Positions 33,406 through 45,854 of a stretch of DNA of 64,000 nucleotides are shown one piece after another. The stretch lies in the NCBI GenBank assembly GCA_032164295.1, contig JAJHTX010000012.1, positions 1,364,001 through 1,428,000 of the forward strand. The letters are read 5' to 3'. The notes under the pieces were generated by a model. It was not told where the DNA came from and did no database searches. It saw nothing but the letters and a program-made list of their open reading frames with translations. Every line of letters begins with the position of its first letter. Positions within the stretch are counted from its first letter, which is position 1. This stretch comes from Inonotus obliquus (Eukaryota; Basidiomycota; Agaricomycetes; Hymenochaetales; Hymenochaetaceae). Position numbers and translations under genes: made by a program.

Positions 33406-34789
33406 ACGCATCAGCGCGGTCAGCAATGAGATTATTCGACGTCTACTAAAATACATACTGAATTCGTGCTTATGATACCTGTCAGATTCCTCTTCGTGTA
33501 CTGTCATCGTAAACTCGCACCCTCAGCATGAGAAAGGAAGACGTACGCCGCAAATATTATAGCAATTGAAACACCACGTTTTGTATGGCCCTTCTACGTT
33601 ATTAGAGATCCAGGTGCTATAAAATGACAAAATATACTCTAATCCATTAGTTGCATAAAATGATTCCGAGCTTACAGCGTGTTCACTGTGGTAAATATTG
33701 TCAGTAACAAGTCCTCGGATAAATCCAAGACAAAGCCACTTACGACCGACGGAACAGGTACCACTGTTGTTATGAAGCGCCAATAATTTAGCTGATGCAA
33801 AGGTGTTAGGGAAAGGAACATACATGACGGCCATGTTAAAGGCGAAAAAAGATAGCTCCCTACTTCTGGAGCATAGGAGAACGATGAAGACGGCACCGGC
33901 TGTGATGGTATATTACAGTAGGTCTATGAAACAAAAATACCGCAAGCTGTTGATCTTACTCACTCGGTCTAGTCAACCCTCTGAACTTTCAAGTGAGGAA
34001 TCGGATCCCAAATCGAATGGTAGCACTCACATTGAGAAGCTCCGCACTTCCTCATACCTTTAACACATGGTCATTATCGATGGCTACAATAATTATATTT
34101 CTGGAGGACATACGGCGATTAGACCACCGAATGCACCCGCGACCGCAACCGAGGAAGCAGATACGGCAATTCGTATTCCTAGTTCAGCTCGCTTGTACCA
34201 GCTATAAGTCATCAGAACAGTGGTCGCACCGATCAGCATGGGTCAAGTAAAATCTCACATATGCTGCACCGGGAGAAAACCCAGCCTTAAAGGTACCAAG
34301 CAGCAGTCTTACCGCTTGAAAGTTCCTTCCAATTGGGCAATGAAAGGAAGATATCGAGTTGCATAGGTATACCGAGTAAGCCTTCGAAAATTCTGTACCA
34401 GCCCTTGCACAACCTTTGGTGAAAAGCTTCAAAAATGCATATCATCGGCGGAAGCGGGACCTACTGTACAAACACCCCACAAGAAGATGATGGTAGAAAG
34501 CCATATTGACGGTCTCTACCGTTTGAGGAGTGAGTATATTCGCAGGAAACTGCGTACAGTAATCATTAGTCACTTCCTTAAAGCAAGAAGATGACAATTA
34601 GTACCAAGGGCGCACCTCAAGCGAGGAGTATGGTATGAAGGACAGCGTCAGTGTAATAAGATACTGTCCATCCGAGATATTCAAATCGTCTTCCATGCCA
34701 TACAGCTATAAAAATGATGATCAGTTTTCCTAGTCAAGAAATCAGGGAGTACATACCCGAGCGTTCCCAATACCCGACCTATCAAGGTA
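33406..34789 (-). pseudogene. MFS pseudogene, middle fragment
   Basis: Homologous exon by exon to the intact MFS gene (for example S-N-N-V-E-G near 33600 and the L-D-R-S-G-I-G-N-A-R segment near 34770), with many indels and stops. It is bounded on the left by the hAT element and on the right by the non-LTR retrotransposon. Confidence 0.65.
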
Positions 34790-34802
34790 GCAAAGTACTT
34801 AC
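34790..34802. repeat. Retrotransposon target site duplication, left
   Basis: GCAAAGTACTTAC, repeated exactly at 41138-41150 after the poly-A tail. Confidence 0.9.
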
Positions 34803-34837
34803 ATCGCTTCTCTCTCTCTTACCACTACCTTCCTAAT

Positions 34838-36739
34838 ATGGAAGACGAACAAACAATGCAAACACAACCGACCGACAGACCCATCAAAGCCAGACGAAAC
34901 CTGGAACGCACGAAACGCGCGAAGGTAGTTGTCGTAGAACCCGAAGGGATGGAATTGGAGGATACGCAGGAGACGACGGACCAAGGTGTGTCGCAAATCG
35001 TGTCCGAGCCACGCCCCCCATCCCCCCACACTCCAACTCGCCCAGAGACTGGCCGCCCCTCCTTATGGAGCGACCAAGTCTTCGGCGTGTGATTCCCCAG
35101 CCCCCTAGTGATAGATACTCCTGCTCCCCGGCGAGGTCAGAAACGACCGTTGTCCGAGATACTCTCGCCCCATCGACCCGCTACCAGGGGCCTGGACAAT
35201 GTCCACGAATGCAGAGCCGTAACGCTCCTTTCGTGTTTCGGTCCGGCACTGGAAGCTATAAAAGATAAGGTGGAGCTCCAGCTCAAAACCGCGCCCTCGG
35301 AAGAGGAGGTTATTGCGGCGATGGGGAAACTCATTGGATCTACACTCGCTTCGGCGATTAATACGATTCATGAGTTGACAAAGCTGGGGAGAGGAGACAC
35401 ATTAGCCCAGGCGGTACTAGCACATGCTAAAGCCGGCTACAATTCTGAAGGGGGCGGAGACTTCCTACCACTCGCACAACTGATGAACCAGGCCCAACAA
35501 AGCTGACAGACAGGAGCTAGCGCTCCCGTCGAGGCGGCCTTGGCACGCTTGTCAGCAGAAATTCAGACCCTCAACAACAAGTTCGCGGGCCTCCAACAAC
35601 AACAACAAACCCGGCCAACCCAGAACACTAGGCCGCTCCCCAGAACTCACAACACGGGGACAGCACCACCACAAGCACCAGCAGAGGCGGCGACGATGGG
35701 GACGACATACGCTCAAGCCACCAGCACAGCCACAGCCGCACCATCCACCAGCCACCCAACCAATCCACCCCCATTCCCGGAACCGAATGCGCCAAAGCGC
35801 AGGAAACTCCCACCAATCACCACCAAGGCAAAGGACCCCACCCTGGTAATCACTTACAACCCCCCAATCCTGGCCAACAACCGCCCCACCGACTACCTAC
35901 TCAGCAAAGCTGCCAGGGACGTCGTGCAGTCTCTGCCGATGGCCAGCAAGCTTTGCGTTCTAGCCACCAGATGGAATCCCAAGGGATATGCCATCATCAC
36001 CTTCGCGGCAGGCAACGGCGTCACCGAACAAATCGACCTCCAGGCACAGGCCATTGCAAGCCGGCTGGTCAACACTACCTCTGAAGTCGAGGCGCGCAGG
36101 GTTGTCCCGCGCGCTACACTCAACATATCCATGGTACCTGTGCGCTTCAACACAAAGGACCAAGCTTTCACTCAGGACGAGGTCCTGGCGGAGCTGAGAG
36201 CCAACCCCATCCTTCAACACATTAAACTAGCGATGACTCCCTACTACACCGCCAGACCGGAACGGCTGGCGGAGCAAGGTGAGCGCGCTCTGCTCATATG
36301 CCCAATCTCCATTACCTTCGACGACCCCAAGGGGGACGTCCGCGAGCGACTTATGAATAAGCTGCTCGTCTACCTCTTCGGGAGGAGGCTGAGGCTGTCG
36401 TACAGACACCCTCGCCCCCCCTTCACACAATGCACTAAGTGCCAAGCGCTGGGACACGTAGCTAAAGGCTGCAAACGAAACCCCCTATGCGCACACTGCA
36501 ACCTGAATCACAGGACAGAGGACCACCGCGCTAAGTGCAGACTCTGCGCGAGTGAAGGCATACCCGCCAGCACAGACTGTCCCCACCCTAAACTCTGCCA
36601 TAACTGCCTAGGGCGCCACTCGGCCACAGACCCTACGTGCCCCAGACGCAAAAAGTACCAGTCTACGGCGCCTCTTATCATCACCTCCTCAGCTAGCGAA
36701 CCTGGCTCCGAAATCGAAATGAGCGAAGAAGATTTGTAA
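34838..36739 (+). pseudogene. LINE ORF1 (gag-like, zinc knuckle), two in-frame stops
   Basis: One continuous frame of 634 codons from the ATG at 34838 to TAA at 36737-36739, interrupted by TGA at codon 85 (35090-35092) and codon 223 (35504-35506). The N-terminus is charged, followed by a helical region (about 125-220), a Gln-rich stretch (about 240-260) and a Pro/Thr-rich linker. The C-terminal part has C-T-K-C-x4-H-x4-C and two further Cys/His clusters (about residues 530-600), typical RNA-binding knuckles of retrotransposon ORF1 proteins. The last base of its stop is the first base of the ORF2 ATG (TAATG). Confidence 0.8.
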
Positions 36740-39700
36740 TGGTGTGGATCTACCAATGGAATGTAGGACGGCACAGAGCCGCCATGGAGCAACTCATTGC
36801 TAACTTCGACCAAATCTCAATTAACCATAGACCCCTACTAATACTAATCCACGAACCACCGTGGTACCGAATCGGCATCACTCCGTCCCTAATAGATAAA
36901 GAGGGGGAGGAGGTCTATGGCCTCCCCAACCTCCCGGGATACACCGTTTGCCTACCTCCGGGCGCTCCAAAGGACCGCCCAAGGGTGGCCACTCTAGTAT
37001 CCAAACTCCTCCCTTCGTCAGGGTGGACGATAGTGGGACCACTCTCTCACGGCACTGACGTGCTAACCATCCAAATACAAGGTACTAATATCTGCAATTA
37101 CTACGGCTGCCAACCACCAGACTCCAGACGCAGGGACAACCACCCTGAGGCGTACCCTGGGGAAACCTTCCTCTATAGCCTCCCCTTTAACCTAGCCTCT
37201 CAAACCATCTTTGCGGGAGACTTCAACTGCACGAGGGACAGCTGGACCTCCTTGCCGGTCCGACTGTACCGGGACCGACAAAGCAAGAAACTGGACGACT
37301 TCTTCCAAGAAAACACCCTCCAACCAGCCTTTGACCCAGACACTCCAACGCGCAGGGAGGCGAACAGCCTAATCGACATGATATGGGTACCAACAACAAC
37401 GGACGCCACACAGATCCGCAACTCCTATGTAGTGGAATACACCAGACTCTCCGACCACGCCCTAATCAAATGGTCCCTCCAACTGAACCTCCCTGACGCG
37501 CCAGAATCTAGGCCACCACTAGACGAGTCGAAGAAGAAGGACTGGCTCGACATAGTGATGCCAGCTACAGTTAGACTCCTTGCGCGACCTGCAGAGGACG
37601 CGGAGGAACTGGACTCTAGGGTTGACAGACTCACGAAGGTGATGTGTGAAGCGGCCTTGCAGCTGCGCCCCGCAAAACCTACCAAACTCAAAACGGTGGA
37701 CTGGTGGAATGACCACTGCCGCCAGGCCCTAAACGATCTGCGAGAGTGCCCCCCTTCCGAACGAAACGCTAAGGCCGCCGGCCTGAACGCCTCGATTCGG
37801 AAGGCAAAAAGGGAGTTCTACGAAGAAAAAGTCTCTAATGCTAACCAATACAACGTTTGGAACTGGGCGAAGGTAGGCAGGGGCATCCACCCCACGTCAA
37901 TACCGTCGCTCAGGACCAGGGACGGCTTCACACGAACAGACATGGAGAAAGGTGAACTGTTCCGCCAGACCTACTTCCCACCCACACAAGCGGACCCCCC
38001 ACCTCCAACCAACACCCGCAACAGCAACAGCAAGCGGCGGTCACACCCCTTCACTAGGAAGGAGATGATGGACGCAATTCGACACACGTCCAACCTCTCC
38101 GCTCCTGGCCTCTCAGAAATAGGCTACCGCCCACTCAAGTGGCTGCTGGCGGAACTGCCTAACGAGTTTCTCTCACTCTTCAACGACTGCTTGCGTCTAG
38201 GGCACCACCCGAAGACATGGCGGGCGGCGAAGGTAGTAATGATTCGCAAACCCAACAAGAAGGATCCTTTCGCGCCAAGGTCCTACAGACCAATCACACT
38301 GGAGGAGACGCTCGGTAAAATCATGGAGAAGATGATAGAGAAATGGCTACCGCCGAATCAATTCGGCGGACGCCAGGGCCACGCTGTTCACGACGCGGCC
38401 CTCTCACTAACTAACCTAGTGGAGACGGCATGGAGAAGGAACCTGAAGTGCTCGGCCCTAGCGGTCGACATTCAAGGTTTCTTCGACAAGGTCGAACCCA
38501 CCAAGCTGAGGGAAATCCTGGACTCCCTAGGCTGCCCGACGGACACAAACGCATGGATCTACTCCTTCATGACGAAGAGGGAAGTAGCCCTGTCTTTCGA
38601 CGGCATCACCCTTGACCCCCAGCCCAAACCCGATGTAGAAACACCACAAGGCTCCCCCATCTCCCCCATCCTAGCCACCATCTACGCCAGAGAGGCCCTA
38701 GAAGCCGCACGTCGAGTCGCAAGGACGGAAATCATAGCATACGTGGACGACCACCTACTGGTAACCTGGTCTAGTGACTACGCCAAAAACTGCCGTGTAC
38801 TGGCGAAGGCATGCAAACTCCTCCGAGACAGACTCCGCAGCCGCAACATGGATATTGAGGCGGAGAAGTCAGACGTCATCCACTTCAGGCGACAACGGGA
38901 CATCACTCCAGACGGGGCCGACTTAGTCGTCACACTGGAGGATGCAACGGTCAAGCCCCAATACCCCATGTGCTGGCTCAGCATCTGGTTCAACCCGCAC
39001 CTCAACTTCAGGGAACATACAGAGAGAATGAAGGCCAAAGCCTTCTCCACCCTAGCTGCCATGTGCCTCATCGCCAACACCCAGAGGGGGATGTCCCCTG
39101 AACTACTCCGCAGGCTATACATCGCCTGCGTACAATCCATCCTCACCTGAGGATCAACGGTATGGTACCACGGCAGTCGTCAAAAGACGATTGTCGCCTC
39201 CCTCCAGAAAGTACAAGACAGCGCCGCGAGGTGGATCCTTGGGGTCTACCGCGGCGCAAACAGTATAACTACAAATTTCCTTATTTCTCTCCCTCCCCTT
39301 AAATTTTCTCTAGAACTCTTGAAAACTAAAGCCGCCCTCAGACACTACCGTACACCACATAACCATGGGCTAAGGCCACTTTCCGCTCTTCGTAAAAAAC
39401 ATATAGGTAATAGAAATAGTGTAATTTCCTTTTCTTTTAGAGACCGAGTGCCGAATGCCCATCCAGTTCCCACGTACACGCATGCCCCCTGGGAAGAACC
39501 TCTGGCCTTCTCCGAAGGACGAGTTCACTTCCACACCCCACCCACACCGACAGACTCCGACACGCACCAGGAATACATCCAAGCGGTGTTGGATCTGTTC
39601 GGTGACACTAGCCGCCTGCTAGTCTTCACGGACGGCTCAGTGAAAACAACACAGGCGCGCTGCAAAGCGGGCGCCTCCTCAGTCATCCTTTACGATGGCA

Positions 39701-40707
39701 GCACCATCGCTACAAGAAAGATGGCGGCAGCCGCTCTAACCACAGCCACGGACTGTGAGATCATGGCGCTGGCAACTGCGCCAACCTGGACAGCGCGCCA
39801 CCTCCCCACCTCAGACACACCCCCTAGGGAAATACACTTCCTCTCAGACTCACTACCGGCCCTCAACCTCCTCGAGAAATGGCAGAGCGCGCCAGGCGTG
39901 CACCGCCTCCAGGAATGGAGGAAGGGAACTCAGACCCTGCTCGACGCCTTACCAACCGTGCATATCCACTTCCACTGGTGCCCCGGCCACGCGGGCATCA
40001 GCGGCAGTGAGTTGGCAGATAGGTTGGCAAAGGAAGCGGCGAACCTCCCCCCAACGAGCGAACTCCCCTCCACTGCCGTGCTACTAGAGAAGGCAGTCGA
40101 CAAACTCCTATCCTCCTGGAACGGCGAGATCAGCTGTTCCACAGACAACAGACCACAGTACCTCGGCATCAATGGCCCTGCCTCGAGGAAACCCAGAAAA
40201 CTACTGAAGCTCGCCCGGCGCCGAAAGGACATCGCACGCGTCGCCCAAGTACTATGCAACGCAGGCCCGTTTGGCGGCTTCTTCAAGCGGCTCCCCAGGG
40301 AATACCGCCTACAACGCGGCATCACCATCCATTGTCGCTGGCACAACCACCCCCCGTGGCCAGTACAATCCCCAGCACACATACTTGGCAGATGCGAGGT
40401 CCTGGCTAGGACGCTAAACTGGCCGGCCACCACGCGTCCGCCTGCACACTACACTGAATGGGCCGAGGATAGAAACCTCGGACCCCTTGCAGACTGGCTG
40501 AAGGAAACCACACCTTTCTTCATTACGGAACGAGCCTCCGCCGAGGCTATAGCCTCGGCATACACGTGGATGGAAGAAGAGGGCCTGGACACTCGCGACG
40601 ACCACATAGACTTAGGGATCGCACGCAACTACGCTCAAGAGGAACTGGGACCAGAGGCGGAGACGCCTCTGGAATGGGCACGGCAACTCACAAGGTCAGA
40701 TTCTTAA
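36739..40707 (+). pseudogene. LINE ORF2: APE endonuclease, reverse transcriptase, RNase H; one in-frame stop
   Basis: One frame of 1323 codons broken only by TGA at codon 804 (39148-39150). Residues 1-245 form an APE-type endonuclease (Q-W-N near 7, H-E-P-P-W near 38, G-D-F-N near 160, S-D-H near 237). Residues about 450-760 form the reverse transcriptase, with S-Y-R-P-I-T-L, F-G-G-R-Q-G, P-Q-G-S-P-I-S-P and the catalytic Y-V-D-D near 668. The stop lies in the thumb region. RNase H follows (F-T-D-G-S near 963, C-E-I-M, L-S-D-S, H-W-C-P-G-H and E-L-A-D-R-L), with a C-terminal H/C-containing segment. It would nick target DNA and reverse-transcribe the element RNA in place. The stop separates RT from RNase H, so a full product is not expected. 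Confidence 0.85.
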
Positions 40708-41137
40708 TTGTTTATGACTCAGTTATGTTTCCCTCCCCCCCGTTAATACTATTCCCCCCACACTCCTATCTTACCTATTTCCCTTATTTTCTTACTTTCC
40801 AATTTTTCTCTAAGTCGTATGTTTATATGATTATGACCGGCCCTAAACAAACTTGACCGAAACGGGCAATTTTTCGTAAATAACTTTATTAGGCTTACCT
40901 AAGTCTACAGTACATACATTCAAAAATAGTTTCTGTTACCCCTTCTAATTCCCCTACCTCCCCAGCGTCGCGCCCTTTAGTCCTTTCTTTAGAGCACCAT
41001 ACTACTACCTTTTTCTCTGCTTTTCTTACTTCACCACTCTTAGAGTTCCCACCACCACGTAGATTTTGTCTGCCGCGCACTTGTAACTAGAATTACTGAC
41101 GCGCGTAATAAATACATTTTTTAAAAAAAAAAAAAAA

Positions 41138-41150
41138 GCAAAGTACTTAC
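41138..41150. repeat. Retrotransposon target site duplication, right
   Basis: GCAAAGTACTTAC directly after the A tail, identical to 34790-34802. Confidence 0.9.
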
Positions 41151-41305
41151 TGAAAAGATAGTCACGGAACAAGTGTATAGTCAATCCGGCGAAGAAGTTG
41201 TTTCTCGTTGATTCGGTTGGTTTCGCCCGACTCGCCGCGCATGGCGCCCTCTGAATCTGACTCATCCTTATCGCCAGTGTCTGTTGAGTGAGTAACATTC
41301 GGCAT
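41151..41305 (-). pseudogene. MFS pseudogene, N-terminal fragment
   Basis: From the ATG at 41305 it encodes a hydrophilic N-terminus, then N-E-K-Q-L-L-R-R-I-D-Y-T-L-V-P, where the tryptophan of the intact copy (P-W-L-S-F) is a TGA. A further TAA lies in the duplicated target itself. Together with 33406-34789 and 28912-29157 it rebuilds the outline of one MFS gene. The second stop is present in both copies of the target duplication, so it predates the retrotransposon insertion. Confidence 0.7.
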
Positions 41306-42318
41306 CATCACCGCGTGTCCTTATGGGGACCGTGACCATCCACATCAGTTTCTATCTTCTCCGACCCAGAAGATAGCATCGAGGCAGGATTGGACATCCA
41401 AAGTATAGATAACAAGTTCAACGTGGCTTAGCAGCTATATCACCGATACTTATATCAGGGGTTGCGGAAATATCGATGTCCCAAATCTCAGTCAAAGACC
41501 GGTTTGACCCCATAGCGGACCAGCAAAGAATATGAAATCACACTGTATATCGCAGTAGATATTCCGGCTCCGATCTAGCTCTCCACCTGAGAGACCTGCT
41601 GCCACAACCAGTCACGAAACCGCGCTTCGCGAGTTCGCCGTTACCTAGGCACGCGTTCGTCGGAGGAAGGATCCTAAACCAGATGTACATTATGTACAGT
41701 CCCTGCCAAGGTTTACACGAAGCATCTGTAACATGAATAGGATGATTAGCAAGAACGAAAGTATAAATGCGCATGTTGGCGGGAATAGCGAGAATGGCTA
41801 GTTGGATGTGCTTCCGTGGGCGCCGCGACTGAAGATACCAGATATCGTCTACTCCATACTCGGATCGGATGATGAACACCACTCAAACGAGTTGAGACCA
41901 ACCCAGCTTACTCGGGCCGGATGCGCACAGAGAGCGTGGCCTCCACTGCTATGCGTGCTTCGGTGGCATAATTTACACGGGTGGGAGACGACAGTGAGCA
42001 AGTTGAAGGACAAATGCAAAAACGCGTTAACAAGGACAAATAGAATCACATGATCAATCTTAGCGATGACTAATCCCCATTCAATTCAAATTCAATACAG
42101 AGTCACAATAAAAACAGATTAAATATACAGCACGGTTAACAGCAGACGTTATTAACTTTCCTACGAAAAGCAGGTAACAGGTAGAACAGCGGAAGTGAAA
42201 CCCGGAAACGTAGAGATCAAGACGTTGTATAGAAACAGAGAGATATGTAACAGGGGTTCGGAGATAGTAATGGGAACAGGAAAAGAAGTACGAGAAGAAA
42301 TAGGAGAAAGATGAAAAT
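41306..42318. other. Intergenic, one unassigned ORF
   Basis: A minus-strand open stretch at 41538-41882 has hydrophobic segments but no motif, start context or splice partner that I can support. The rest is noncoding, including the 3' side of the Sds3/Dep1-like gene. Confidence 0.35.
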
Positions 42319-45300
42319 CTACGAGCCATTCCCAGCGTGCACCGGCGTCATCTTAGGCGGCGTTATATGCGACGGTTCCGAACCTGCAGGAGGTATCAAT
42401 GGTTGCGCAGGACCTGCAAGCCCTGAACTAGGAGTATATAAACCAGGACCATGAGTAAGTCCCAATCCATGACCATTCAGCGGACCGTCAGGACGTGTTC
42501 CGGGACCAGCCAATCCTGGAGTTCCAAGCCGACTTCCGGAGCCAGGAGTTCCGGGGCCTGCGGTGGGGAATGCAGTTGGCAGCGATTTTGAGGGGACAGG
42601 GAGAGGCGAAATGGGATGGGTTGTAATCCCCTTCGGCGTCGACACCCCGCCACTGGCATGAGGAGAGGTATGCAAAGAGCTGGACAAGCGCGAAGGCGAG
42701 TGTAACAAGCTAGGCGTGAAGACTGGGGGTGGCGCAGGTCCCATGCCCGGCCCAGAAGGTGGTAAGGGTGCGGAGGGAGGCGGAGGCGGAGTCTGAGGGG
42801 CAATGCCATTCCGCATGCGTGGTGAACTGAGGGTGTTTGAAGACCCTTGTCGTGAATGCCCAGCATGAGAGCGTCGAGACGAACCATCATTATGAGGGGG
42901 ATGACCGAACCCGTCAGGTGGATCATATCGGGATCTGTCATCAATCCAGGGCTCACGTCGAGAGGGCTCTCTGTCTCTTGTATCCGACCGCGAAGCATTG
43001 AAACCTGCTTGCATTGCTTGTGTAGGGGTCATGACGAATGATGTTGCCTGTGGTCTATCTCTCTCTGGCGGAGGTGGTCCTAGTTGGCTCATCGGAGGTC
43101 TTCCTCGTTCTCTATCCCGCTCTCGCTCGCGTTCCCTTTCACGGTCCTCCTCCTGCTTCCAATACGGACTTGACGGGGCCGGCTTCGAAAGTAAGTTAAT
43201 CTGCTCGATCGCAGGTGGAGGATGTCGTGATGGCGAATCATGTTCCAACTCGTGCGCACGAGCAGAATGTTGTGAAGAAGTGCGTCCGGGTTGGTGGTGA
43301 TGATGGGGATTATGTCGGTGTACTATGTGATGGTGATGTGTAACGCCTTGTAGCTGCTGGTGGGGATGGGAATTCCGATGCAAGTGCGGTGCATGCAACC
43401 TCGCATATTCATCCTGTGCCTGTGCCTCTTTGGCATTGTTTTCGTGCCATAACCGTTCTTTCTCCCGTTCTCTTTCCAGTCTTGCATCTCTCTCACGCCC
43501 ATCTCGTCTATGATCTTTTCCATATCCGTTTACTATAGGTTGTTTCGATGGTCCAGGTATACCATTAGGACTAGCACCGGGTGTGACTTGAGTCCAGTGT
43601 TGCACCGGACCGTTCGACGCACCATATGGGGGTCCTCCGTTCACAGCACCTCCAGGTTCGTATCCTTGCATTCGGGAGGGAGATGGTGTCCGCCGCAACT
43701 GACGTGCGTTGTGGGGATGGTACCCGCTCATCGGAGGAGGACCTCCAGGACCTTGCATAGCCCTTGGACCAGGATGGGGTATGCTGCCCATCGGGGGAGG
43801 CGGAGGTCCAGGAGGTTGATGATAGACACGTCCGGGTGGTGGAGGTCCGTACGGATGGTGCACATTAATGGGAGGAGGTACGAACGGAGGTCCATGTCCT
43901 GGCGGACCCATACCTGGAGGTGCATTATAATCCATATAATGCTGTTCAAAGGGTGGTGCCATTCCCATCCCAGGTCCGATCTCACCCATCACCGATGCAT
44001 GATACGGGCGAGAACGTGGAGCGGTCAGGAGTTGGAGGTCATTCTGAATGTCTTGAGTTGAAAGGACAGAAAGCGACGGGTAGGCATAATTCTGATCAAG
44101 TGGTTCACCGCGATTTCGGCGTGATTTTGTGCGATCCTGGGTGGCGTCTTGGGACGCATACTTGACTAGGTCGTGTGCAGTCAAGGGTTTCGTCGGCACG
44201 CGACCGACTGGTCCCTGCGGAATGGGCCGCGCTGAAAACGAATCAACTTAGTATCCTTGTGAAAACGGTAGACATAGAATAACGTACGAATCTGAGGACG
44301 ATCCAGAGAGCGTTTCTCTCTCTCAAGTCGCCTTCTTTTCCTATTAGATTCAGCGAACATCTCAGTTTGCAGATCGTCTCTCTCGTACTAAAGCTAATCA
44401 GTCATGTTATCAATGAGCCAAAACAACGAATCTATACCTTCCACCAGCCCCAAATGGCGTCTTCTTCAACTTTGCGCATTAATGAAACGTGGTCGTCCTC
44501 ACACTTTCGCTTCTTCGCTGCAAGCTCGAGTCTTCTATCATGACGTGCCTGCAGCTCGTTTTGCAAATGTAGCATTTCGGGATGAAGGCCTGTAATTGCT
44601 GGCGTGAATGTCTGAACCTTACGATAGCATGATAAACAAAAGCTCACCCTGAAGTATTAGCGCCTCTTCCATTGCCAGATCCTCCATCTTTTCGACGTAG
44701 AGTGCTTCTCTCACCAAAGCGAACCGTAATTCAATTTGCGCAAGTACGTCAAGTGCCTCAGCTCGATGGGCGGGTTGCAGTTCCAGCTCTGCCTCCTCAG
44801 TCTCGACTTCTGGTTCAACTGCAGCATCACACCCTGCTTCGATTTCAGGTTGGTCAGCATTCTCAGCACTGTCCTCATCACGGCTAGGAGCAGCGACTGT
44901 CTCGGGCTCAACTGGCTCTGCCTTGACGAGCTTCTCCGATATCGCGCTGACCGGCTCTTCCACCGGTTCCTCATCCGGCTCAGGTGAGGTGGACGGAGAC
45001 GTTGTCGGTGATTTGATGAGTTGCTGCCCGGCCATGATAGAGCTGCCTGACGGTGCCTCTGGGACAACAGACGCAGTATCGAGGTTCTTTGCGGGTTTCT
45101 CGTCGTCCTCGTCGTCGTCTGCATCGTCGACGGCATCACCGGTGACTTCCTCCTCCTCCTGAGGATCGTCATCTTCTTCGGATTCCATAGAATAGTCGCT
45201 ACGAGGAGTAGTAGCAGTGGGGTCGACGGGGTCTTCTTCTGTAAGTGCGGCGGACGAATCACGGGTGTCAACCTTCTTCACCAGAGGGACAACTGCCAGT

Positions 45301-45854
45301 GAAGGCTTAGTAGAGGTATCGACATCGCCAGGTTCGGGATCAGAATCGGCGGCATTATCTTGGTCGCCACTATCGTCGGTTTCATCGCCGTCGGCGTTGT
45401 CATTGTCGCCATCGTCATCCGACAATCGACCACCCTCAGCGGACTCACGTGGTTCATCTCCCTCGTCCTCATCGTTATCTTTGCGAGCGACACCGTCTGG
45501 AACGTGGCCCACATTTGGATTTGAGTTCTTCGAGGTAGCACTAGTGGCCTCCTCGGTGTCGTTGGACTTGCGACCATTGGCCTTATACGCCCAGTCCCAC
45601 ATGGGCTCGGGGACGATACCGGAGCGCTTTCTCCTGGCTACGCGTCGGCTATCCTGGTTCGGTGTGTTACTATGAGTAGAAGCACGGCTTGCGTCCTGCT
45701 CGTCCTCTGTGAGTTCTGAGAGCTCTGAACTGCTGTCGAGGCCGGCAGCTTTGACTGTGGACGGGGGTTTCTTGGATGGGAGATCTGGGGGCGGAGAGGG
45801 AGAGGGGGAAGTGAGAGAGCCGGAGGAAGCTCTGTAGACTGAGTTTGTCGACAT
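42319..45854 (-). CDS. Sds3/Dep1-like subunit of an Rpd3L-type histone deacetylase complex
   Basis: Exons 45854-44648, 44589-44438, 44387-44288 and 44231-42319 join in frame to about 1123 residues. The N-terminal ~330 residues are Ser-rich and very acidic, with S-S-E-L-S-E-L-T-E-D-E and P-M-W-D-W-A. The Sds3 homology region spans the first splice: L-A-Q-I-E-L-R-F-A-L-V-R-E-A-L-Y, E-K-M-E-D-L, then G-L-H-P-E-M-L-H-L and R-R-L-E-L-A-A-K-K-R (about residues 375-430). In yeasts such subunits bridge Sin3 and Rpd3. After residue 490 there is a long Gly/Pro/His-rich disordered tail with R-E-R-D repeats, much longer than the usual Sds3 of a few hundred residues. Dep1 and Sds3 share this domain, so the exact orthologue is not settled. 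Confidence 0.75.

Larger units (their letters stand above)
34803..41137 (+). mobile_element. Non-LTR retrotransposon (LINE, Tad/I-like), near full length
   Basis: A 6335-bp element with a 13-bp target duplication, two ORFs and a 15-A tail at 41123-41137. The short 5' leader (about 35 bp) before ORF1 and the intact 3' end suggest full or nearly full length. The order ORF1 zinc knuckles, APE endonuclease, reverse transcriptase, RNase H fits the Tad1 or I groups. Base composition is richer in C than the surrounding genome. Three in-frame TGA stops make this copy inactive. Confidence 0.9.

Noticed and set aside
35090..39150. Alternative genetic code (TGA as sense) in this organism
   Set aside because: Host genes such as the MFS gene (25721) and RTF1 (60117) end in TGA at the expected family end, so TGA is a stop. 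The LINE TGAs are better read as damage.
41538..41882. Membrane-like 114-residue ORF as a gene
   Set aside because: No start context, splice partner or recognised motif. Next to a pseudogene and transposon, so probably chance or a relic.
43510..44061. Plus-strand ORFs across 42.8-45.7 kb
   Set aside because: Antisense shadows of the low-complexity, GC-rich Sds3-like exons.
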